50,812 nucleotides of DNA from Thermodesulfovibrionia bacterium (GCA_030694425.1 JAUXYI010000047.1:1-50812); one strand, 5' to 3'; shown: positions 17,109 to 25,705, counted from the first letter of the stretch. The notes: generated from the sequence alone by a model not told the origin. A program made the numbers and translations.

Positions 17109-17876
17109 ATGGCATATGTAATAGCGCTTGCAGGAAAAGGCGGCACGGGCAAGACAACAATTGCTGCCCTTACAATCCGCTACCTTATTGAGAAAAGGAA
17201 AAAAGCAATTCTTGCAGTTGATGCAGATAGCAATTCCTGTCTTAATGAGGCTCTTGGAGTTCCTGTGCATGCGACCATAGGGCAGTTGCGAGAGGAATCC
17301 CTTGCCACTGTCCGCAGCGGCGCTGAACGACCGGGCGGCATGAGCATGGAACAATTGTTTGACTATCAGGTTCAGCAGGCAATCATTGAGTCAAGGGGTT
17401 TTGATTTGCTGGTTATGGGAAGACCCGAGGGTCCCGGGTGCTACTGCGCTGCCAACAATATAATCCGAAAATATACTGACATGCTTTCAGAAAAATATTC
17501 TTATGTTGTAATAGACAACGAGGCAGGAATGGAGCACCTGAGCAGGAGAACAACGCATAAAGTTAATCTCATACTTATTGTCAGCGATCCTACACAGAAA
17601 GGCATCAGCACCGCAAGAAGGATAAATAATTTAATTGATGAACTTGCGCTTGAAATTGACAGAAGAGTCCTTATTATTAACAGGGCCTCTGATGAAGAGT
17701 TTGCTAAATTAAAGGAAGGAGTTAAAGGTCTTAATTTTGAAATTGTCAACTCTATGCCCGAGGACAAAAATATTTTCCAGTTTGACCTTACCGGGAAGCC
17801 TGTTTTTGAGCTTCCGCCTGACTCCTTTGCTGTAAAGTCATTATTCGGGTTATTGGATTTCCTCAAAATTTCGTAA
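17109..17876 (+). CDS. cooC: CooC/AcsF-family CO dehydrogenase maturation ATPase
   Basis: The protein has 255 residues, a MinD-type deviant Walker ATPase. The P-loop 'GKGGTGKTT' is at residues 9-17, and the metal-binding CxC sits in 'GPGCYCAANNIIR' near residue 115. 'YVVIDNEAGMEHLSRRTT' is the switch region. CooC/AcsF helps load nickel into the CO dehydrogenase C-cluster or the acetyl-CoA synthase A-cluster. It lies about 7 kb upstream of the acs operon. A second, decayed cooC tail sits directly before acsE (24485-24535), so cooC probably once adjoined that operon. The start ATG at 17109 has a weak ribosome site. Confidence 0.92.
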   Translation: MAYVIALAGKGGTGKTTIAALTIRYLIEKRKKAILAVDADSNSCLNEALGVPVHATIGQLREESLATVRSGAERPGGMSMEQLFDYQVQQAIIESRGFDLLVMGRPEGPGCYCAANNIIRKYTDMLSEKYSYVVIDNEAGMEHLSRRTTHKVNLILIVSDPTQKGISTARRINNLIDELALEIDRRVLIINRASDEEFAKLKEGVKGLNFEIVNSMPEDKNIFQFDLTGKPVFELPPDSFAVKSLFGLLDFLKIS

Positions 17877-17888
17877 CCTAACTACGGG

Positions 17889-18004
17889 GTCTGTTTATAA
17901 ACAGCATAATATGGCCAGCTTGTCATGGTGAGATTGTCGAACCATGAGAATTACTCACCCTTCGACAGGCTCAGGGTGACATACAGCGATATTTATAAAC
18001 AGAC
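17889..18004. repeat. Inverted-repeat bounded element before the first GACA array
   Basis: GTCTGTTTATAAA (17889-17901) and TTTATAAACAGAC (17992-18004) are perfect 13-base inverted repeats. Inside is a GTCATGGTGAG...CAGGGTGAC palindromic repeat. It resembles a miniature inverted-repeat element. Confidence 0.5.
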
Positions 18005-18096
18005 AGACAGACAGACAGACAGATTTAAGGCTTTATCAGAGAAATAATAGAATTACAAAAGGGTGTTCCGAAACGTCGGAACGCCCTTTTTGTTTT
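18000..18096 (+). repeat. GACA microsatellite plus conserved leader and terminator, copy 1
   Basis: Six CAGA units (18000-18023) are followed by TTTAAGGCTTTATCAGAG and a hairpin terminator (stem 18061-18071 with 18076-18086, then T-run). The same module with 17 CAGA units is at 20404-20545. It may be a small-RNA-like or terminator cassette. Confidence 0.6.
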
Positions 18097-18106
18097 ATCA
18101 AGGTCG

Positions 18107-18341
18107 TCATTCCCGCCTGCCCCTGCACCGTCTTGGTGCGGGGCTTGTCGGGAATCTATGTTTTACTTTATCATTCTCGTGCAAACGGGAATCCAGATTT
18201 TTCGTCCCCTCTATCAAGAGGGGATTAAGGGGTGTGTAAGAAGGGTAAATATTTTGAAATAACGAAATGAAAGCGTTTTCATTTTGGAGATTGAGCGATG
18301 ATGGCGGTTATTTCTTCTAATATTTCAGAGAAAGGCATTAA
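18107..18341. other. Intergenic repeats
   Basis: It contains decayed CATTCCCGC...GGGAATC palindromes (18107-18200) and a 'cccctctatcaagagggg' stem (18208-18226). A short minus-strand ORF (MPFSEILEEITAIIAQSPK, about 18277-18336) follows the broken antitoxin below and may be the truncated start of its partner toxin. Confidence 0.4.
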
Positions 18342-18594
18342 TCATTTAATAAGAGGTTGGAGGGCTTTTTTAGTATGCATCCAGTTTGAAAGGAGTTTAT
18401 GAAAGGCATACCAGTCAAAAAAATCTCTTTCATCACCAAGTGCGCCCTTTTTAAATTTTGCAAGATAAGGATGCAGTGGTCATTTTGTATTTTTCCTCAA
18501 GAACCTTTATCTGCCTCTTATAGAAATTTATGGTAGTGGAGCAGATATTAAATTCTCTCTCAAGGGATTCTTTGATTTCAGCAGTAATAGTCAT
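18342..18594 (-). pseudogene. Frameshifted antitoxin-like gene
   Basis: The first frame reads 'MTITAEIKESLEREFNICST' and 'INFYKRQIKVLEEKYKMTT'. After a one-base shift near 18470 the next frame continues 'YLAKFKKGALGDERDFFDWY' and 'KLLSNWMHTKKALQPLIK'. Joined, this is a coherent helical protein of about 83 residues, of a type often found as the first gene of two-gene toxin-antitoxin pairs. A ribosome site (GAGG) precedes the ATG. It is a pseudogene unless the shift is a sequence error. The partner seems truncated. Confidence 0.6.
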
Positions 18595-18819
18595 ATAGAT
18601 TTACCTCTTTTAGAAAGAATAACGTAAAGATATCAGAGATGTCAAAAATTATGAGAGGCTCTTGCAAAAGTCTTTATCTGTCATTCCCGCATGCCTTTAG
18701 CGGGAATCCAGTGGTTTATAGTCTCTGGATGCCCGATAAAGGTCCTCGGGCATGACGGACAAAGCTGACATTTGTAAGTACTTGTAAATATTTTGAAATA
18801 AAAAAATAGGAGGGCTGAC
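18595..18819. repeat. Intergenic with CATTCCCGC/GGGCATGAC palindromic repeats
   Basis: 'tgtcattcccgcatgccttt' (from 18679) and 'ctggatgcccgataaaggtc' (from 18724) form a facing pair. No gene is seen. Confidence 0.55.
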
Positions 18820-19107
18820 ATGTTTAAACGAATATTATTTCTTATCACAGCCACTGCCGTTGCAGGCGTAATTGACCTGCCGCAGACAGGACAGACGAAG
18901 TGCTATGACACCAATTATGACACCAATGGAGTTGAGATTCCCTGTGCAGGCACAGGGCAGGATGGGGAAATAAGGGTAGGGGTTTTTGGCCTAATTTTTT
19001 TATTGACAACTACTGGAGATAGCTGGTTAACTAATATCAACCAGTCTGAAAGATTAATTAATCCAATTGACAATAAAAAATGGAGGTTTTATGGGGAAGA
19101 CAGTTGA
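18820..19107 (+). pseudogene. Truncated DUF1566/Lcl-like secreted protein fragment
   Basis: The ORF has 95 codons with good ribosome site AGGAGG. The N-terminus is a signal peptide, 'MFKRILFLITATAVAGVI', followed by 'LPQTGQTKCYDTNYDTNGVE' and 'IPCAGTGQDGEIRVGV'. That is the conserved opening of Lcl/DUF1566 proteins. After residue 60 the match is lost and the frame runs into the next gene, so it is likely the N-terminal remnant of a larger gene. The duplicated 'YDTN' suggests slippage. Confidence 0.55.
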
Positions 19108-19330
19108 TCTGATTATAAAGGAAGCGTTGCAATTGTCAGATGCTGAACGGGCCCGGATTATAGATTAATTATTGACCACATTTGAAGTTGAAAAAGACAA
19201 TGATGTTGATGCTGCATGGGCGGAGGAAGTTGAAAAGAGGGCTTCAGAAATTGCAGAGGGGAAGGTTGTGCCTGTAATTTGGGATGAGGTCAGAAAAAGA
19301 GCCATCCATAAAGTTCATGGCAAAAATTAA
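19091..19330 (+). pseudogene. Addiction-module (DUF2281-type) antitoxin with an internal stop
   Basis: ATG at 19091 after TGGAGG reads 'MGKTVDLIIKEALQLSDAER' and 'ARIID', then TAA at 19166-19168. The same frame continues 'LLTTFEVEKDNDVDAAWAEE' and 'VEKRASEIAEGKVVPVIWDE' to 19330. This matches the small 'addiction module protein' antitoxin family (PF09720), broken by one nonsense codon. No toxin follows directly. Confidence 0.7.
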
Positions 19331-19353
19331 TATCTCTTACAGGAGGACAAAAC

Positions 19354-19602
19354 ATGCATACTAAAGCCTTAAAGATAACTACTATTTATAAAGAATTGGC
19401 TATGCTTCCAGATGAGAAACTGGATGAGGTAAAAGATTTTATAGACTTTATCGGCTACAAATTTGCAGCTAAAAAAAAACATGTAGTTAAACTAAAAGGT
19501 ATTTGGGCTGGTAAAGGCTTTGAGAAAATATCAAACCTTGATACAGAACTTAAATCTATAAAAAAAGAGTTGGCCGGGTCAATCCTCAAAAAGAAGACAT
19601 AA
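19354..19602 (+). CDS. Antitoxin of a PIN-type toxin-antitoxin pair
   Basis: The protein has 82 residues. 'YKELAMLPDEKLDEVKDFID' and 'FIGYKFAAKKK' fit the DUF2281/VapB-like family, whose members precede PIN toxins. AGGAGG precedes the ATG. It stops three bases before the PIN gene, so the pair is one operon. The lysine-rich C-terminus would contact the toxin. Confidence 0.7.
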   Translation: MHTKALKITTIYKELAMLPDEKLDEVKDFIDFIGYKFAAKKKHVVKLKGIWAGKGFEKISNLDTELKSIKKELAGSILKKKT

Positions 19603-19605
19603 CGC

Positions 19606-19995
19606 ATGGAATATCTCGCTGACACAGTAACAATAATCCGTTATTTTGCCAAAACAGGGAAGATTGGGAAAAGAGCAAAGGCAATATTAAACGATGCTGA
19701 GAAAGGGAAGCACCGCATTTTTATTTCAGTATTATCTCTGGTGGAGATAATGTATTTATCTCAGAAGATGAGAATCAGTATCAACCTTGCAGAAACTTTA
19801 ACGATCATTAATAATTCAGAAAATTATATGATTGTAGATTTGAATTCCCATATTGTTCTGTTTGCTGAATCAATCAGGTTTCCCGAACTTTTTGACAGGC
19901 TGATTTTAGCAACCGGGGAATATCTCGGAGTGCCTGTAATTACTCCTGACGAAGAGATTCACGAATTAGAAAGTGTAGAGGCTATCTGGCAATAA
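19606..19995 (+). CDS. VapC-type PIN domain toxin (second pair)
   Basis: The protein has 129 residues. The PIN residues are 'YLADTVTIIRYF' (Asp6), 'SVLSLVEIMYLS' (Glu), 'PELFDRLILATGEYLGVP' (Asp) and 'VITPDEEI' (Asp). It is a predicted RNase toxin cotranscribed with the preceding antitoxin. It is intact, unlike the neighbouring broken antitoxins. Confidence 0.85.
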   Translation: MEYLADTVTIIRYFAKTGKIGKRAKAILNDAEKGKHRIFISVLSLVEIMYLSQKMRISINLAETLTIINNSENYMIVDLNSHIVLFAESIRFPELFDRLILATGEYLGVPVITPDEEIHELESVEAIWQ

Positions 19996-20081
19996 ATACA
20001 CATTAGCGGGTGAGTACTGACTATTTACAAAAGGGGACGTTATGGGGAAGCGAAAAAGGGGTTTTGAGAATCGGATAGTCT

Positions 20082-20155
20082 TTTGTCGGATTTCCTTACA
20101 TGCTTCTTTGAAAATTCCGGTTTTCGCCTGTTTTTATGTAAGGAGTTCCGACAAA
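20082..20155. ncRNA. Long hairpin of unknown function
   Basis: The left arm starts TTTGTCGGA and ends CCTTACAT; the right arm (20136-20155) is its complement with two mismatches in 20 pairs. The loop of about 34 bases contains a smaller CCGG-centred stem. It could be an RNA structure or an insertion-element end. No open frame is present. Confidence 0.35.
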
Positions 20156-20251
20156 CCAATGGTTATTAAATGTCATCTCTAAAAATTTTTCAATAAAATA
20201 AATGGGTTATAATTTTGGCATTAAAATTGCTTGAAAATATAGATATATAGA

Positions 20252-20376
20252 GTGTCATTCCTGCGAAGGCAGGAATCCAGAAACATTAAGCTATATTACA
20301 ATACAACTTTCTGGATTCCGCATCAAGTGCGGAATGACACCGCTAAAATGGATTCCTGCCTTCGCAGGAATGACTG
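20252..20376. repeat. Three palindromic CATTCC/GGAATGAC repeat copies
   Basis: TTCCTGCGAAGGCAGGAA-centred copy at 20255-20283, 'tctggattccgcatcaagtg' copy from 20311, and an inverted copy from 20350. This cluster lies just before the long GACA array. Confidence 0.75.
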
Positions 20377-20402
20377 AAAAAATCCTATGGCAAGCATTTT
20401 GC

Positions 20403-20545
<143 letters not shown>

Positions 20546-20909
20546 AGTTAAGAAGTTATCCCCTCTATCAAGAGGGACAGGGGTGTGTGCCTTTTCTTTG
20601 GCAAACCAGGGGAAGGGGAGATTTTGTAAGTGGTGGTGTCATTCCTGCCCCGTATCAAGTATGGGGTGAAGGCAGGAAACTATAAAGGAAATAGATTCCC
20701 GCTTTCGTGAGAATCCTCATGCCGACAAGTCGGCATAAAGGAGCATGAAAATTGTGTAATCGTCACTCCTGCGAAAGCAGGAGTCCAGAAACCATATTCT
20801 CTGGATTCCGCATCAAGTGCGGAATGACAGACAAAATGCCCATTTTTGGGTCAATGACGACAAAGAAAATATTTTACGGTAATCATTCTTAATAAAAAAG
20901 GAGGGGAAA
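20546..20909. repeat. Intergenic repeats before the M23 peptidase
   Basis: 'tcccctctatcaagaggg' stem (about 20559-20577), a CATTCCTGCC...GGCAGGAA copy with an inner inverted repeat (20637-20680), and a facing pair at 20760-20838. No gene is seen. Confidence 0.6.
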
Positions 20910-22829
20910 ATGACCACACAATTTAAAACATTCAGTACATGCTTATTTTTTTCTTTATTTGTATTTTTATTTAGTGCAACTATTGTAAGTTCGAATAATT
21001 TTGACGGAATGCAAATGCCAGTTGAAGGAATGTTAATTGATTACAATGGTTGTCCTACAGAAAATTCGGAAAATTTCAAATACTCTGTAGTATGGTCAGG
21101 TAAATATTTGGGATCACAAAGATGTGAAGGTAGTGGCAGACATCCGGGTGTAGATATCCCGCTTCCAGCAGGAACACCATTATACGCAATAGCTAATGGA
21201 ATTATAGTGGGTATACAACGAACAGGAGTGCAGGATCCAAATGGAGGGTGGGGAGCACATTTGATAATTAGACACGATAACATCCAAGATGTTGGTATTA
21301 TTTATTCAATTTACGCACATATGCAGAGTAATAGCATTCCATCTGATATAGATGTAGGCGATGAGGTCTCAAGGGGAGAATTTATTGGAAAATCAGGAAA
21401 TACTGGAAAGACATTTCCCATAGGAGGCGGTTATCATTTACATTTTCAAATAGATAAAGACATGGGAGGAAATCATCCCTATTGGTGTGGAGATCCCGAT
21501 CTCACACCTGATCCTAACAATCCATGTGTCATTAACAAAACCCATAATCCTATACCTCTTATAAAGGCTTATCCTCCTACTTATTATTCACCTACTCGCT
21601 TTATGGATTTTGAAGATAGTACGGATGGCACTGTTATTCGTAGTAAAATCCCTGGCTTGTTTTTTACTACTACTCAGGGCTATGACTGGATTTATGGGGA
21701 TTGGCGAACAAGAAAGTATAACGGTCCTTACCCTAATGGACGTTATTATAGCAATGGCAATTTTTTTGCTTGGTTAGGTCCAAATCAAGGAACAGGGAGA
21801 ATCGATTTTATAGGAGCTACGGCATCTTCTCTATCAGTCTGGACAAGCACTTACTCTGGAATAACCATGGATGCATATGATGCCACTTACAAAAAAATTG
21901 CTAGCAGTGGTTGGGCTACTAATAACCTCGATACTGGTAAAATGACTAAATTAACTGTATCTGCCCCCAATATGGCATATGTTCTAATTCATGATTCAGG
22001 TAATTATTGGCTCATTGATGATCTCGAAGTAGGGGATCTTTTAGCCGAATCCAGAGCATATTTACCAGATAATTTTACGGTTAAATCTGAATACTTGAAT
22101 ACCATAAACCAAAGCCAGTCAATATGGAAAAGCTTTTTTAATAAGATCAGACAAACAATTAAGATTATCTTGGGGTGGGGCGGTAGTGAGTTATCCATTC
22201 GAATATATAGACCAGATGGGAGCCTCTATGAAGAACATCAATCAAATACCCCTCCTATCATAGTAACTATGCCAGATGCAGACCCGGGAGAATGGCAATT
22301 TGAAGTCAGTGCCATTAATGTACCTCATGATAACTATCCTTTTGCTTTAGTTGTTGGTATACCTGATTCAGATAGTGATGGGATAGCTGATCAGGATGAT
22401 AATTGTCCAAATACATCCAACCCTGACCAGACCGACACCGATGGTGACGGCATAGGTGATGCCTGTGAGGCAGTCAGAATCTCCGGCGGAGCCTATAATT
22501 TCCCGCAAACTACAGCCTACAAAGCAAGTTTCTCAATGGATGTTACAAAGGCATCTTCACTTACAGGATGGCTTAAGTATTATTATGCAAAGACGAGGAT
22601 GAATTTTGTAAGCGCTGTCATTACAGGCATATCTATATCTGGGAATACAGCGATAATAAGCGGAACAGGGACAGTGAATGGTGTTGGAGGATACACATTC
22701 ATAGCAACCATAACTGACAATGTGCCTGATAGTTTTAGCATTACAATAAGAAAATCGGATGGAACTGTGTATTATTCAGCGCCGTTAAAGGCGGCGAGCG
22801 GCAGTAGCTTGAAGATAACGTTGTTATGA
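20910..22829 (+). CDS. Secreted M23 peptidase with thrombospondin type 3 repeats
   Basis: The protein has 639 residues. A signal peptide is visible at residues 1-30 ('LFFSLFVFLFSATIVSS'). The LytM/M23 domain has 'GRHPGVDIPLPAGTPLYAIA' (His and Asp zinc ligands) and 'GGYHLHFQI' (HxH), so it should be an active metallo-endopeptidase on peptidoglycan or peptides. The middle (about 225-390) looks like a carbohydrate-binding-type beta domain. A calcium-binding TSP3 segment, 'DSDGIADQDDNCPNT' and 'DTDGDGIGDACE', lies near 490-520. The C-terminal about 110 residues form another beta domain. GGAGGGG precedes the ATG. It lies alone between repeats; horizontal gain is possible but not shown. Confidence 0.85.
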   Translation: MTTQFKTFSTCLFFSLFVFLFSATIVSSNNFDGMQMPVEGMLIDYNGCPTENSENFKYSVVWSGKYLGSQRCEGSGRHPGVDIPLPAGTPLYAIANGIIVGIQRTGVQDPNGGWGAHLIIRHDNIQDVGIIYSIYAHMQSNSIPSDIDVGDEVSRGEFIGKSGNTGKTFPIGGGYHLHFQIDKDMGGNHPYWCGDPDLTPDPNNPCVINKTHNPIPLIKAYPPTYYSPTRFMDFEDSTDGTVIRSKIPGLFFTTTQGYDWIYGDWRTRKYNGPYPNGRYYSNGNFFAWLGPNQGTGRIDFIGATASSLSVWTSTYSGITMDAYDATYKKIASSGWATNNLDTGKMTKLTVSAPNMAYVLIHDSGNYWLIDDLEVGDLLAESRAYLPDNFTVKSEYLNTINQSQSIWKSFFNKIRQTIKIILGWGGSELSIRIYRPDGSLYEEHQSNTPPIIVTMPDADPGEWQFEVSAINVPHDNYPFALVVGIPDSDSDGIADQDDNCPNTSNPDQTDTDGDGIGDACEAVRISGGAYNFPQTTAYKASFSMDVTKASSLTGWLKYYYAKTRMNFVSAVITGISISGNTAIISGTGTVNGVGGYTFIATITDNVPDSFSITIRKSDGTVYYSAPLKAASGSSLKITLL

Positions 22830-22855
22830 AAGAGGGCGTAGGGATACAAAGGAAA

Positions 22856-23035
22856 GATTCTGGACAAGCCAGAATGACAGAAAAATTCTGGATTCCCGCT
22901 TATCCCGAAGTATCGGGACGGGAATGACAGGAAAGATGGGAACACACCCCCTAACCCCCTCTTAATAGAGGGGAATTAAAACGTCCCACTTTGAAAAAGG
23001 TCTATGACTCGTAGAGGGGATGAAGGGGGATTTTA
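22856..23035. repeat. Intergenic palindromic repeats
   Basis: 'attctggattcccgcttatc' opens a GGGAATGACAG copy (to about 22931). It is followed by a 'ccccctctta...agagggg' stem (22945-22975) and 'tcgtagaggggatgaaggggg'-like G-runs. No gene is seen. Confidence 0.55.
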
Positions 23036-23068
23036 TTGAAACTAATTTTTGAAAGGAGAAAAATAAAA

Positions 23069-23635
23069 ATGAAAACATTTAAGACACTATGCTTAAGTAT
23101 TATCACAGCAACCGTTTTAATTTTTAGCAGTATTGCCCATGCAGGGGTTCCGCCAACAGCAGATCTTCTCTACAACGAGATTGACAAAGGCACGGGATGG
23201 TGGCAGTATGACTATACGCTTTTTAATACATCCCCAATTGGACATGTTGGCATTGACCTCTATGATTTATTTTTATACTTTGACCCGTTAGCATCGCTTA
23301 ATGTCTTATCCATGCCTTCAGGATGGGACTGGACAGACGGGGCTGGTTTTATTGATGTATTTTCAATGAATCCCGGCGCACCGCCTATTGGGACAGACAT
23401 AGCTCCTAACTCATCTCTTGGCGGATTTAGCTTTGAGTTTGACTATCAGGCAGGGATGCTTCCATTTGATGCTACTTTTGTAAATCCATCTGATATTGAC
23501 AATCCTTATATGTTTAGTGGCACAAGTGCACCAACCTCTTCCATCCCTGAACCTTCAACAATACTTCTGCTTGGCAGTGGATTATTAGGTCTGGCAATGA
23601 TTAGAAAAAGAAGGATGGTCAGTCCCGACTATTGA
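23069..23635 (+). CDS. PEP-CTERM sorting-domain protein
   Basis: The protein has 188 residues. The ATG at 23069, ten bases after GAAAGGAG, is preferred over 23036. A signal peptide ends at 'SSIAHA'. The C-terminus 'SIPEPSTILLLGSGLLGLAM' followed by IRKRR is a full PEP-CTERM signal: PEP motif, hydrophobic helix, basic tail. It would be processed by an exosortase and placed in the extracellular matrix. The middle (aromatic, Asp/Gly-rich) has no recognised domain. No exosortase lies in the window. Confidence 0.85.
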   Translation: MKTFKTLCLSIITATVLIFSSIAHAGVPPTADLLYNEIDKGTGWWQYDYTLFNTSPIGHVGIDLYDLFLYFDPLASLNVLSMPSGWDWTDGAGFIDVFSMNPGAPPIGTDIAPNSSLGGFSFEFDYQAGMLPFDATFVNPSDIDNPYMFSGTSAPTSSIPEPSTILLLGSGLLGLAMIRKRRMVSPDY

Positions 23636-23755
23636 CATTTAAGCAATATTAACTCAAAACTGAAAACAAATATAAATGCATAAACCAGCCTGACTCCACA
23701 ACCACCCCAATATACTCAATTTAACCATACTTAATTTTATAAGAAAGGAGAGACA

Positions 23756-24256
23756 ATGAGATTCTCTTACCCATTAAAATCTTTTTGTGTTCTCAGTATT
23801 GTAGTGCTTCTTTGTTCGTGCTCTATACTGAAATTAAGTGGCAAAATGACACGAGTAACTGGAGAGGCAATGGAAGATTATTCAAAAGAGAATGATGGCG
23901 CTATAGGAAAGATGGCAGGATTTGGCGGACGCATTAATAAATCTGTTGGTAGTACGGTAGAAGATATAGCTACCAAAAAAGAAGAAGGAAAATCGGTATC
24001 ATTGGGAGAAGCGAATAAGCAGGTAATTAGTTCAGCATATGATGCGGCAAAAGGCGAGCCAGCGAATGACAAGAAAACCATTATCAAGGCGCAGAAACGT
24101 TTGCAAGAACTCGGTTTTTATTCCGGTACAGCAGATGGTGTTTTAGGCAAGAAGACAGTATCTGCCATAGAAAAATATCAACAAAAAAATGGACTAAAGA
24201 TTACTAAGGCACTTGATAAAGATACCTTGGCGTCTTTAGGAATCAATGATAAGTAG
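23756..24256 (+). CDS. Lipoprotein with peptidoglycan-binding domain
   Basis: The protein has 166 residues. The lipobox is 'VVLLCSCSILKL' (Cys near 23). The C-terminus carries a PG_binding_1 domain: 'IIKAQKRLQELGFYSGTADG' and 'LGKKTVSAIEKYQQKNGLKI'. It would anchor to the outer membrane and grip cell-wall peptide. The middle region is helical and charged. AAGGAGAG precedes the ATG. Its job beyond wall binding is unknown. Confidence 0.85.
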   Translation: MRFSYPLKSFCVLSIVVLLCSCSILKLSGKMTRVTGEAMEDYSKENDGAIGKMAGFGGRINKSVGSTVEDIATKKEEGKSVSLGEANKQVISSAYDAAKGEPANDKKTIIKAQKRLQELGFYSGTADGVLGKKTVSAIEKYQQKNGLKITKALDKDTLASLGINDK

Positions 24257-24325
24257 GTTCTATTGAGGTTGAACCTCCATAATTAAATTGAGGGAGGTTG
24301 GTGGAATTTAATCTTTTAAAATCGG

Positions 24326-24453
24326 ATAATCCTCTATCTACTTTACAAAACTGAAGTGATGTTTGAGACTATTGAAGAGTTTTTTATCGGCTGTCAGGAA
24401 TAGCATATGCTTTGATTCAGCAACAGCTATATATGCTCCGTCATATGCGCTTA
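24326..24453 (-). pseudogene. Duplicated 3' fragment of vapC
   Basis: This 128-base stretch is nearly identical to 15996-16123, part of the vapC gene at 15978-16418 (constant offset of 8330 bases, only a few mismatches). It then joins, without the rest of vapC or the antitoxin, to a copy of 16753-16782. It is a nonfunctional remnant. Confidence 0.9.
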
Positions 24454-24484
24454 TGAGACCTTCTTCTTACTGTTTGGAGAAGGT

Positions 24485-24535
24485 TCAGTAAAATCATTAT
24501 TTGGATTACTGGACTACATCAAAATTCCGCTGTAA
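24485..24535 (+). pseudogene. cooC: Remnant of a second cooC 3' end
   Basis: The sequence reads 'SVKSLFGLLDYIKIPL' then stop, matching the cooC C-terminus 'AVKSLFGLLDFLKIS' at 17830-17876. It lies 149 bases ahead of acsE. No upstream cooC coding sequence remains. Confidence 0.85.
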
Positions 24536-24581
24536 TTATTATTTAAAATTCTTATTTTAAAATTAAGCCCTGTAAAAAATC

Positions 24582-24611
24582 TTTACTAACAAATTTAGCA
24601 TATGGTATTAT
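24582..24611 (+). promoter_or_regulatory. Candidate acs operon promoter
   Basis: TTTACT (24582-24587) and TATTAT (24606-24611) are 18 bases apart, about 70 bases before the acsE start. The match to the -35 consensus is only fair. Confidence 0.3.
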
Positions 24612-24683
24612 TAAAAACTTGTCTTTGAAGGTTTTTTTCTTGTAACCCCTGAGTAAGAATTTCTGAAAGGAGACGATATAGGG

Positions 24684-25472
24684 ATGTTAGTCATTGGAGA
24701 AAAAATAAGCATTATAGCTAAAAAGGTAAGAGAGGCTATGATGAAGCGTGACCCTAAGCCTGTTCAGGAGCTTGCGGCTGCGCAATGGAAGGCAGGGGCA
24801 CATTTCATAGATGTTAACATAGGACCTGCAGAGGAAAAGGGCGAGGATTTAATGAAATGGATGGCGGAGAGCATTCAGGAGAAGGTTCATCTGCCCCTAT
24901 GTCTTGATACAACAAACCCTTCAGCGCTTGAGGCCGGGCTTAAGGCTCATAATAACCAGTGGGGAAGGGCGCTTATTAATTCAACATCAAATGAACCTGA
25001 GAGATTTATAATGCTTGAGCTTGCAGCCAAATACAATGCGCAGGTTATAGGACTTACATTAGGAAAGGGTGGTCTGCCGGCTGATGCAGAGGAGAGATGT
25101 GCCATAGCCGCAGAAATTATGGGAAGGGCTTTAGAATACGGAGTGCCGCTCGAAGACATTTATCTTGACCCTCTAATACTTCAGGTCTGCACTATGCAGG
25201 ACCATGCGATGCATGCCCTTAAGGCAGTTAAAATGTTTCAGGAGTTAAATGACCCTCCGATGAAAACAGTTGTCGGACTCAGCAATATCTCCAACGGCGT
25301 TCCAAAGGAAATGAGGAGTTTAATAGACAGAAATTATCTGGCGCTGCTAATTTATGAGGGGCTTACAGCGGCAATAATGAATCCTCTTGATAAAGACCTG
25401 ATGGACACGCTCAAAACAGTGGAAGTTTTTGTTGGCAAAACGCTTTACGCTCATTCGTATCTTGAAACGTGA
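24684..25472 (+). CDS. acsE: Methyl-THF:corrinoid/iron-sulfur protein methyltransferase
   Basis: The protein has 262 residues, the size of Moorella AcsE. It moves the methyl group from methyl-tetrahydrofolate to the cobalt of the AcsCD corrinoid protein. It is one pterin-binding TIM barrel: 'KAGAHFIDVNIGPAEEKGED', 'LPLCLDTTNPSALEAGLKAH', 'LINSTSNEPERFIMLELAAK', 'LDPLILQVCTMQDH' and 'TVVGLSNISNGVPK'. The pterin-site Asp and Asn residues of the family are in these blocks. AAAGGAG precedes the ATG. It opens the acs operon and runs in the same direction as all genes to 38045. Confidence 0.93.
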   Translation: MLVIGEKISIIAKKVREAMMKRDPKPVQELAAAQWKAGAHFIDVNIGPAEEKGEDLMKWMAESIQEKVHLPLCLDTTNPSALEAGLKAHNNQWGRALINSTSNEPERFIMLELAAKYNAQVIGLTLGKGGLPADAEERCAIAAEIMGRALEYGVPLEDIYLDPLILQVCTMQDHAMHALKAVKMFQELNDPPMKTVVGLSNISNGVPKEMRSLIDRNYLALLIYEGLTAAIMNPLDKDLMDTLKTVEVFVGKTLYAHSYLET

Positions 25473-25502
25473 AAAAGAAAGGTAATAGACAGAACTTAAT
25501 AT

Positions 25503-25660
25503 AATCCACAGATTACGCAGATTACACAGATGATCAAAAGATAACTTTTTATTACAAAAGGAATATGTTTCTGCTTTCGCTGGAATGACAGAAGGGTAGA
25601 TAATTTAATATTATATTGATTTTTTTAAAATGAATCTGTGGAATCTGTGAAATCTGCGGA
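25503..25660. repeat. Inverted repeat between acsE and acsD
   Basis: 'aatccacagattacgcagat' near 25502 is mirrored by 'gaatctgtggaatctgtgaa' near 25633. A GGAATGAC remnant lies between. It can fold as a long RNA stem. Confidence 0.6.
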
Positions 25661-25705
25661 TGAAAGTTTTTAAGTCAGTGAAAGTCTGTGGCTAAAGGAG
25701 GAAAA

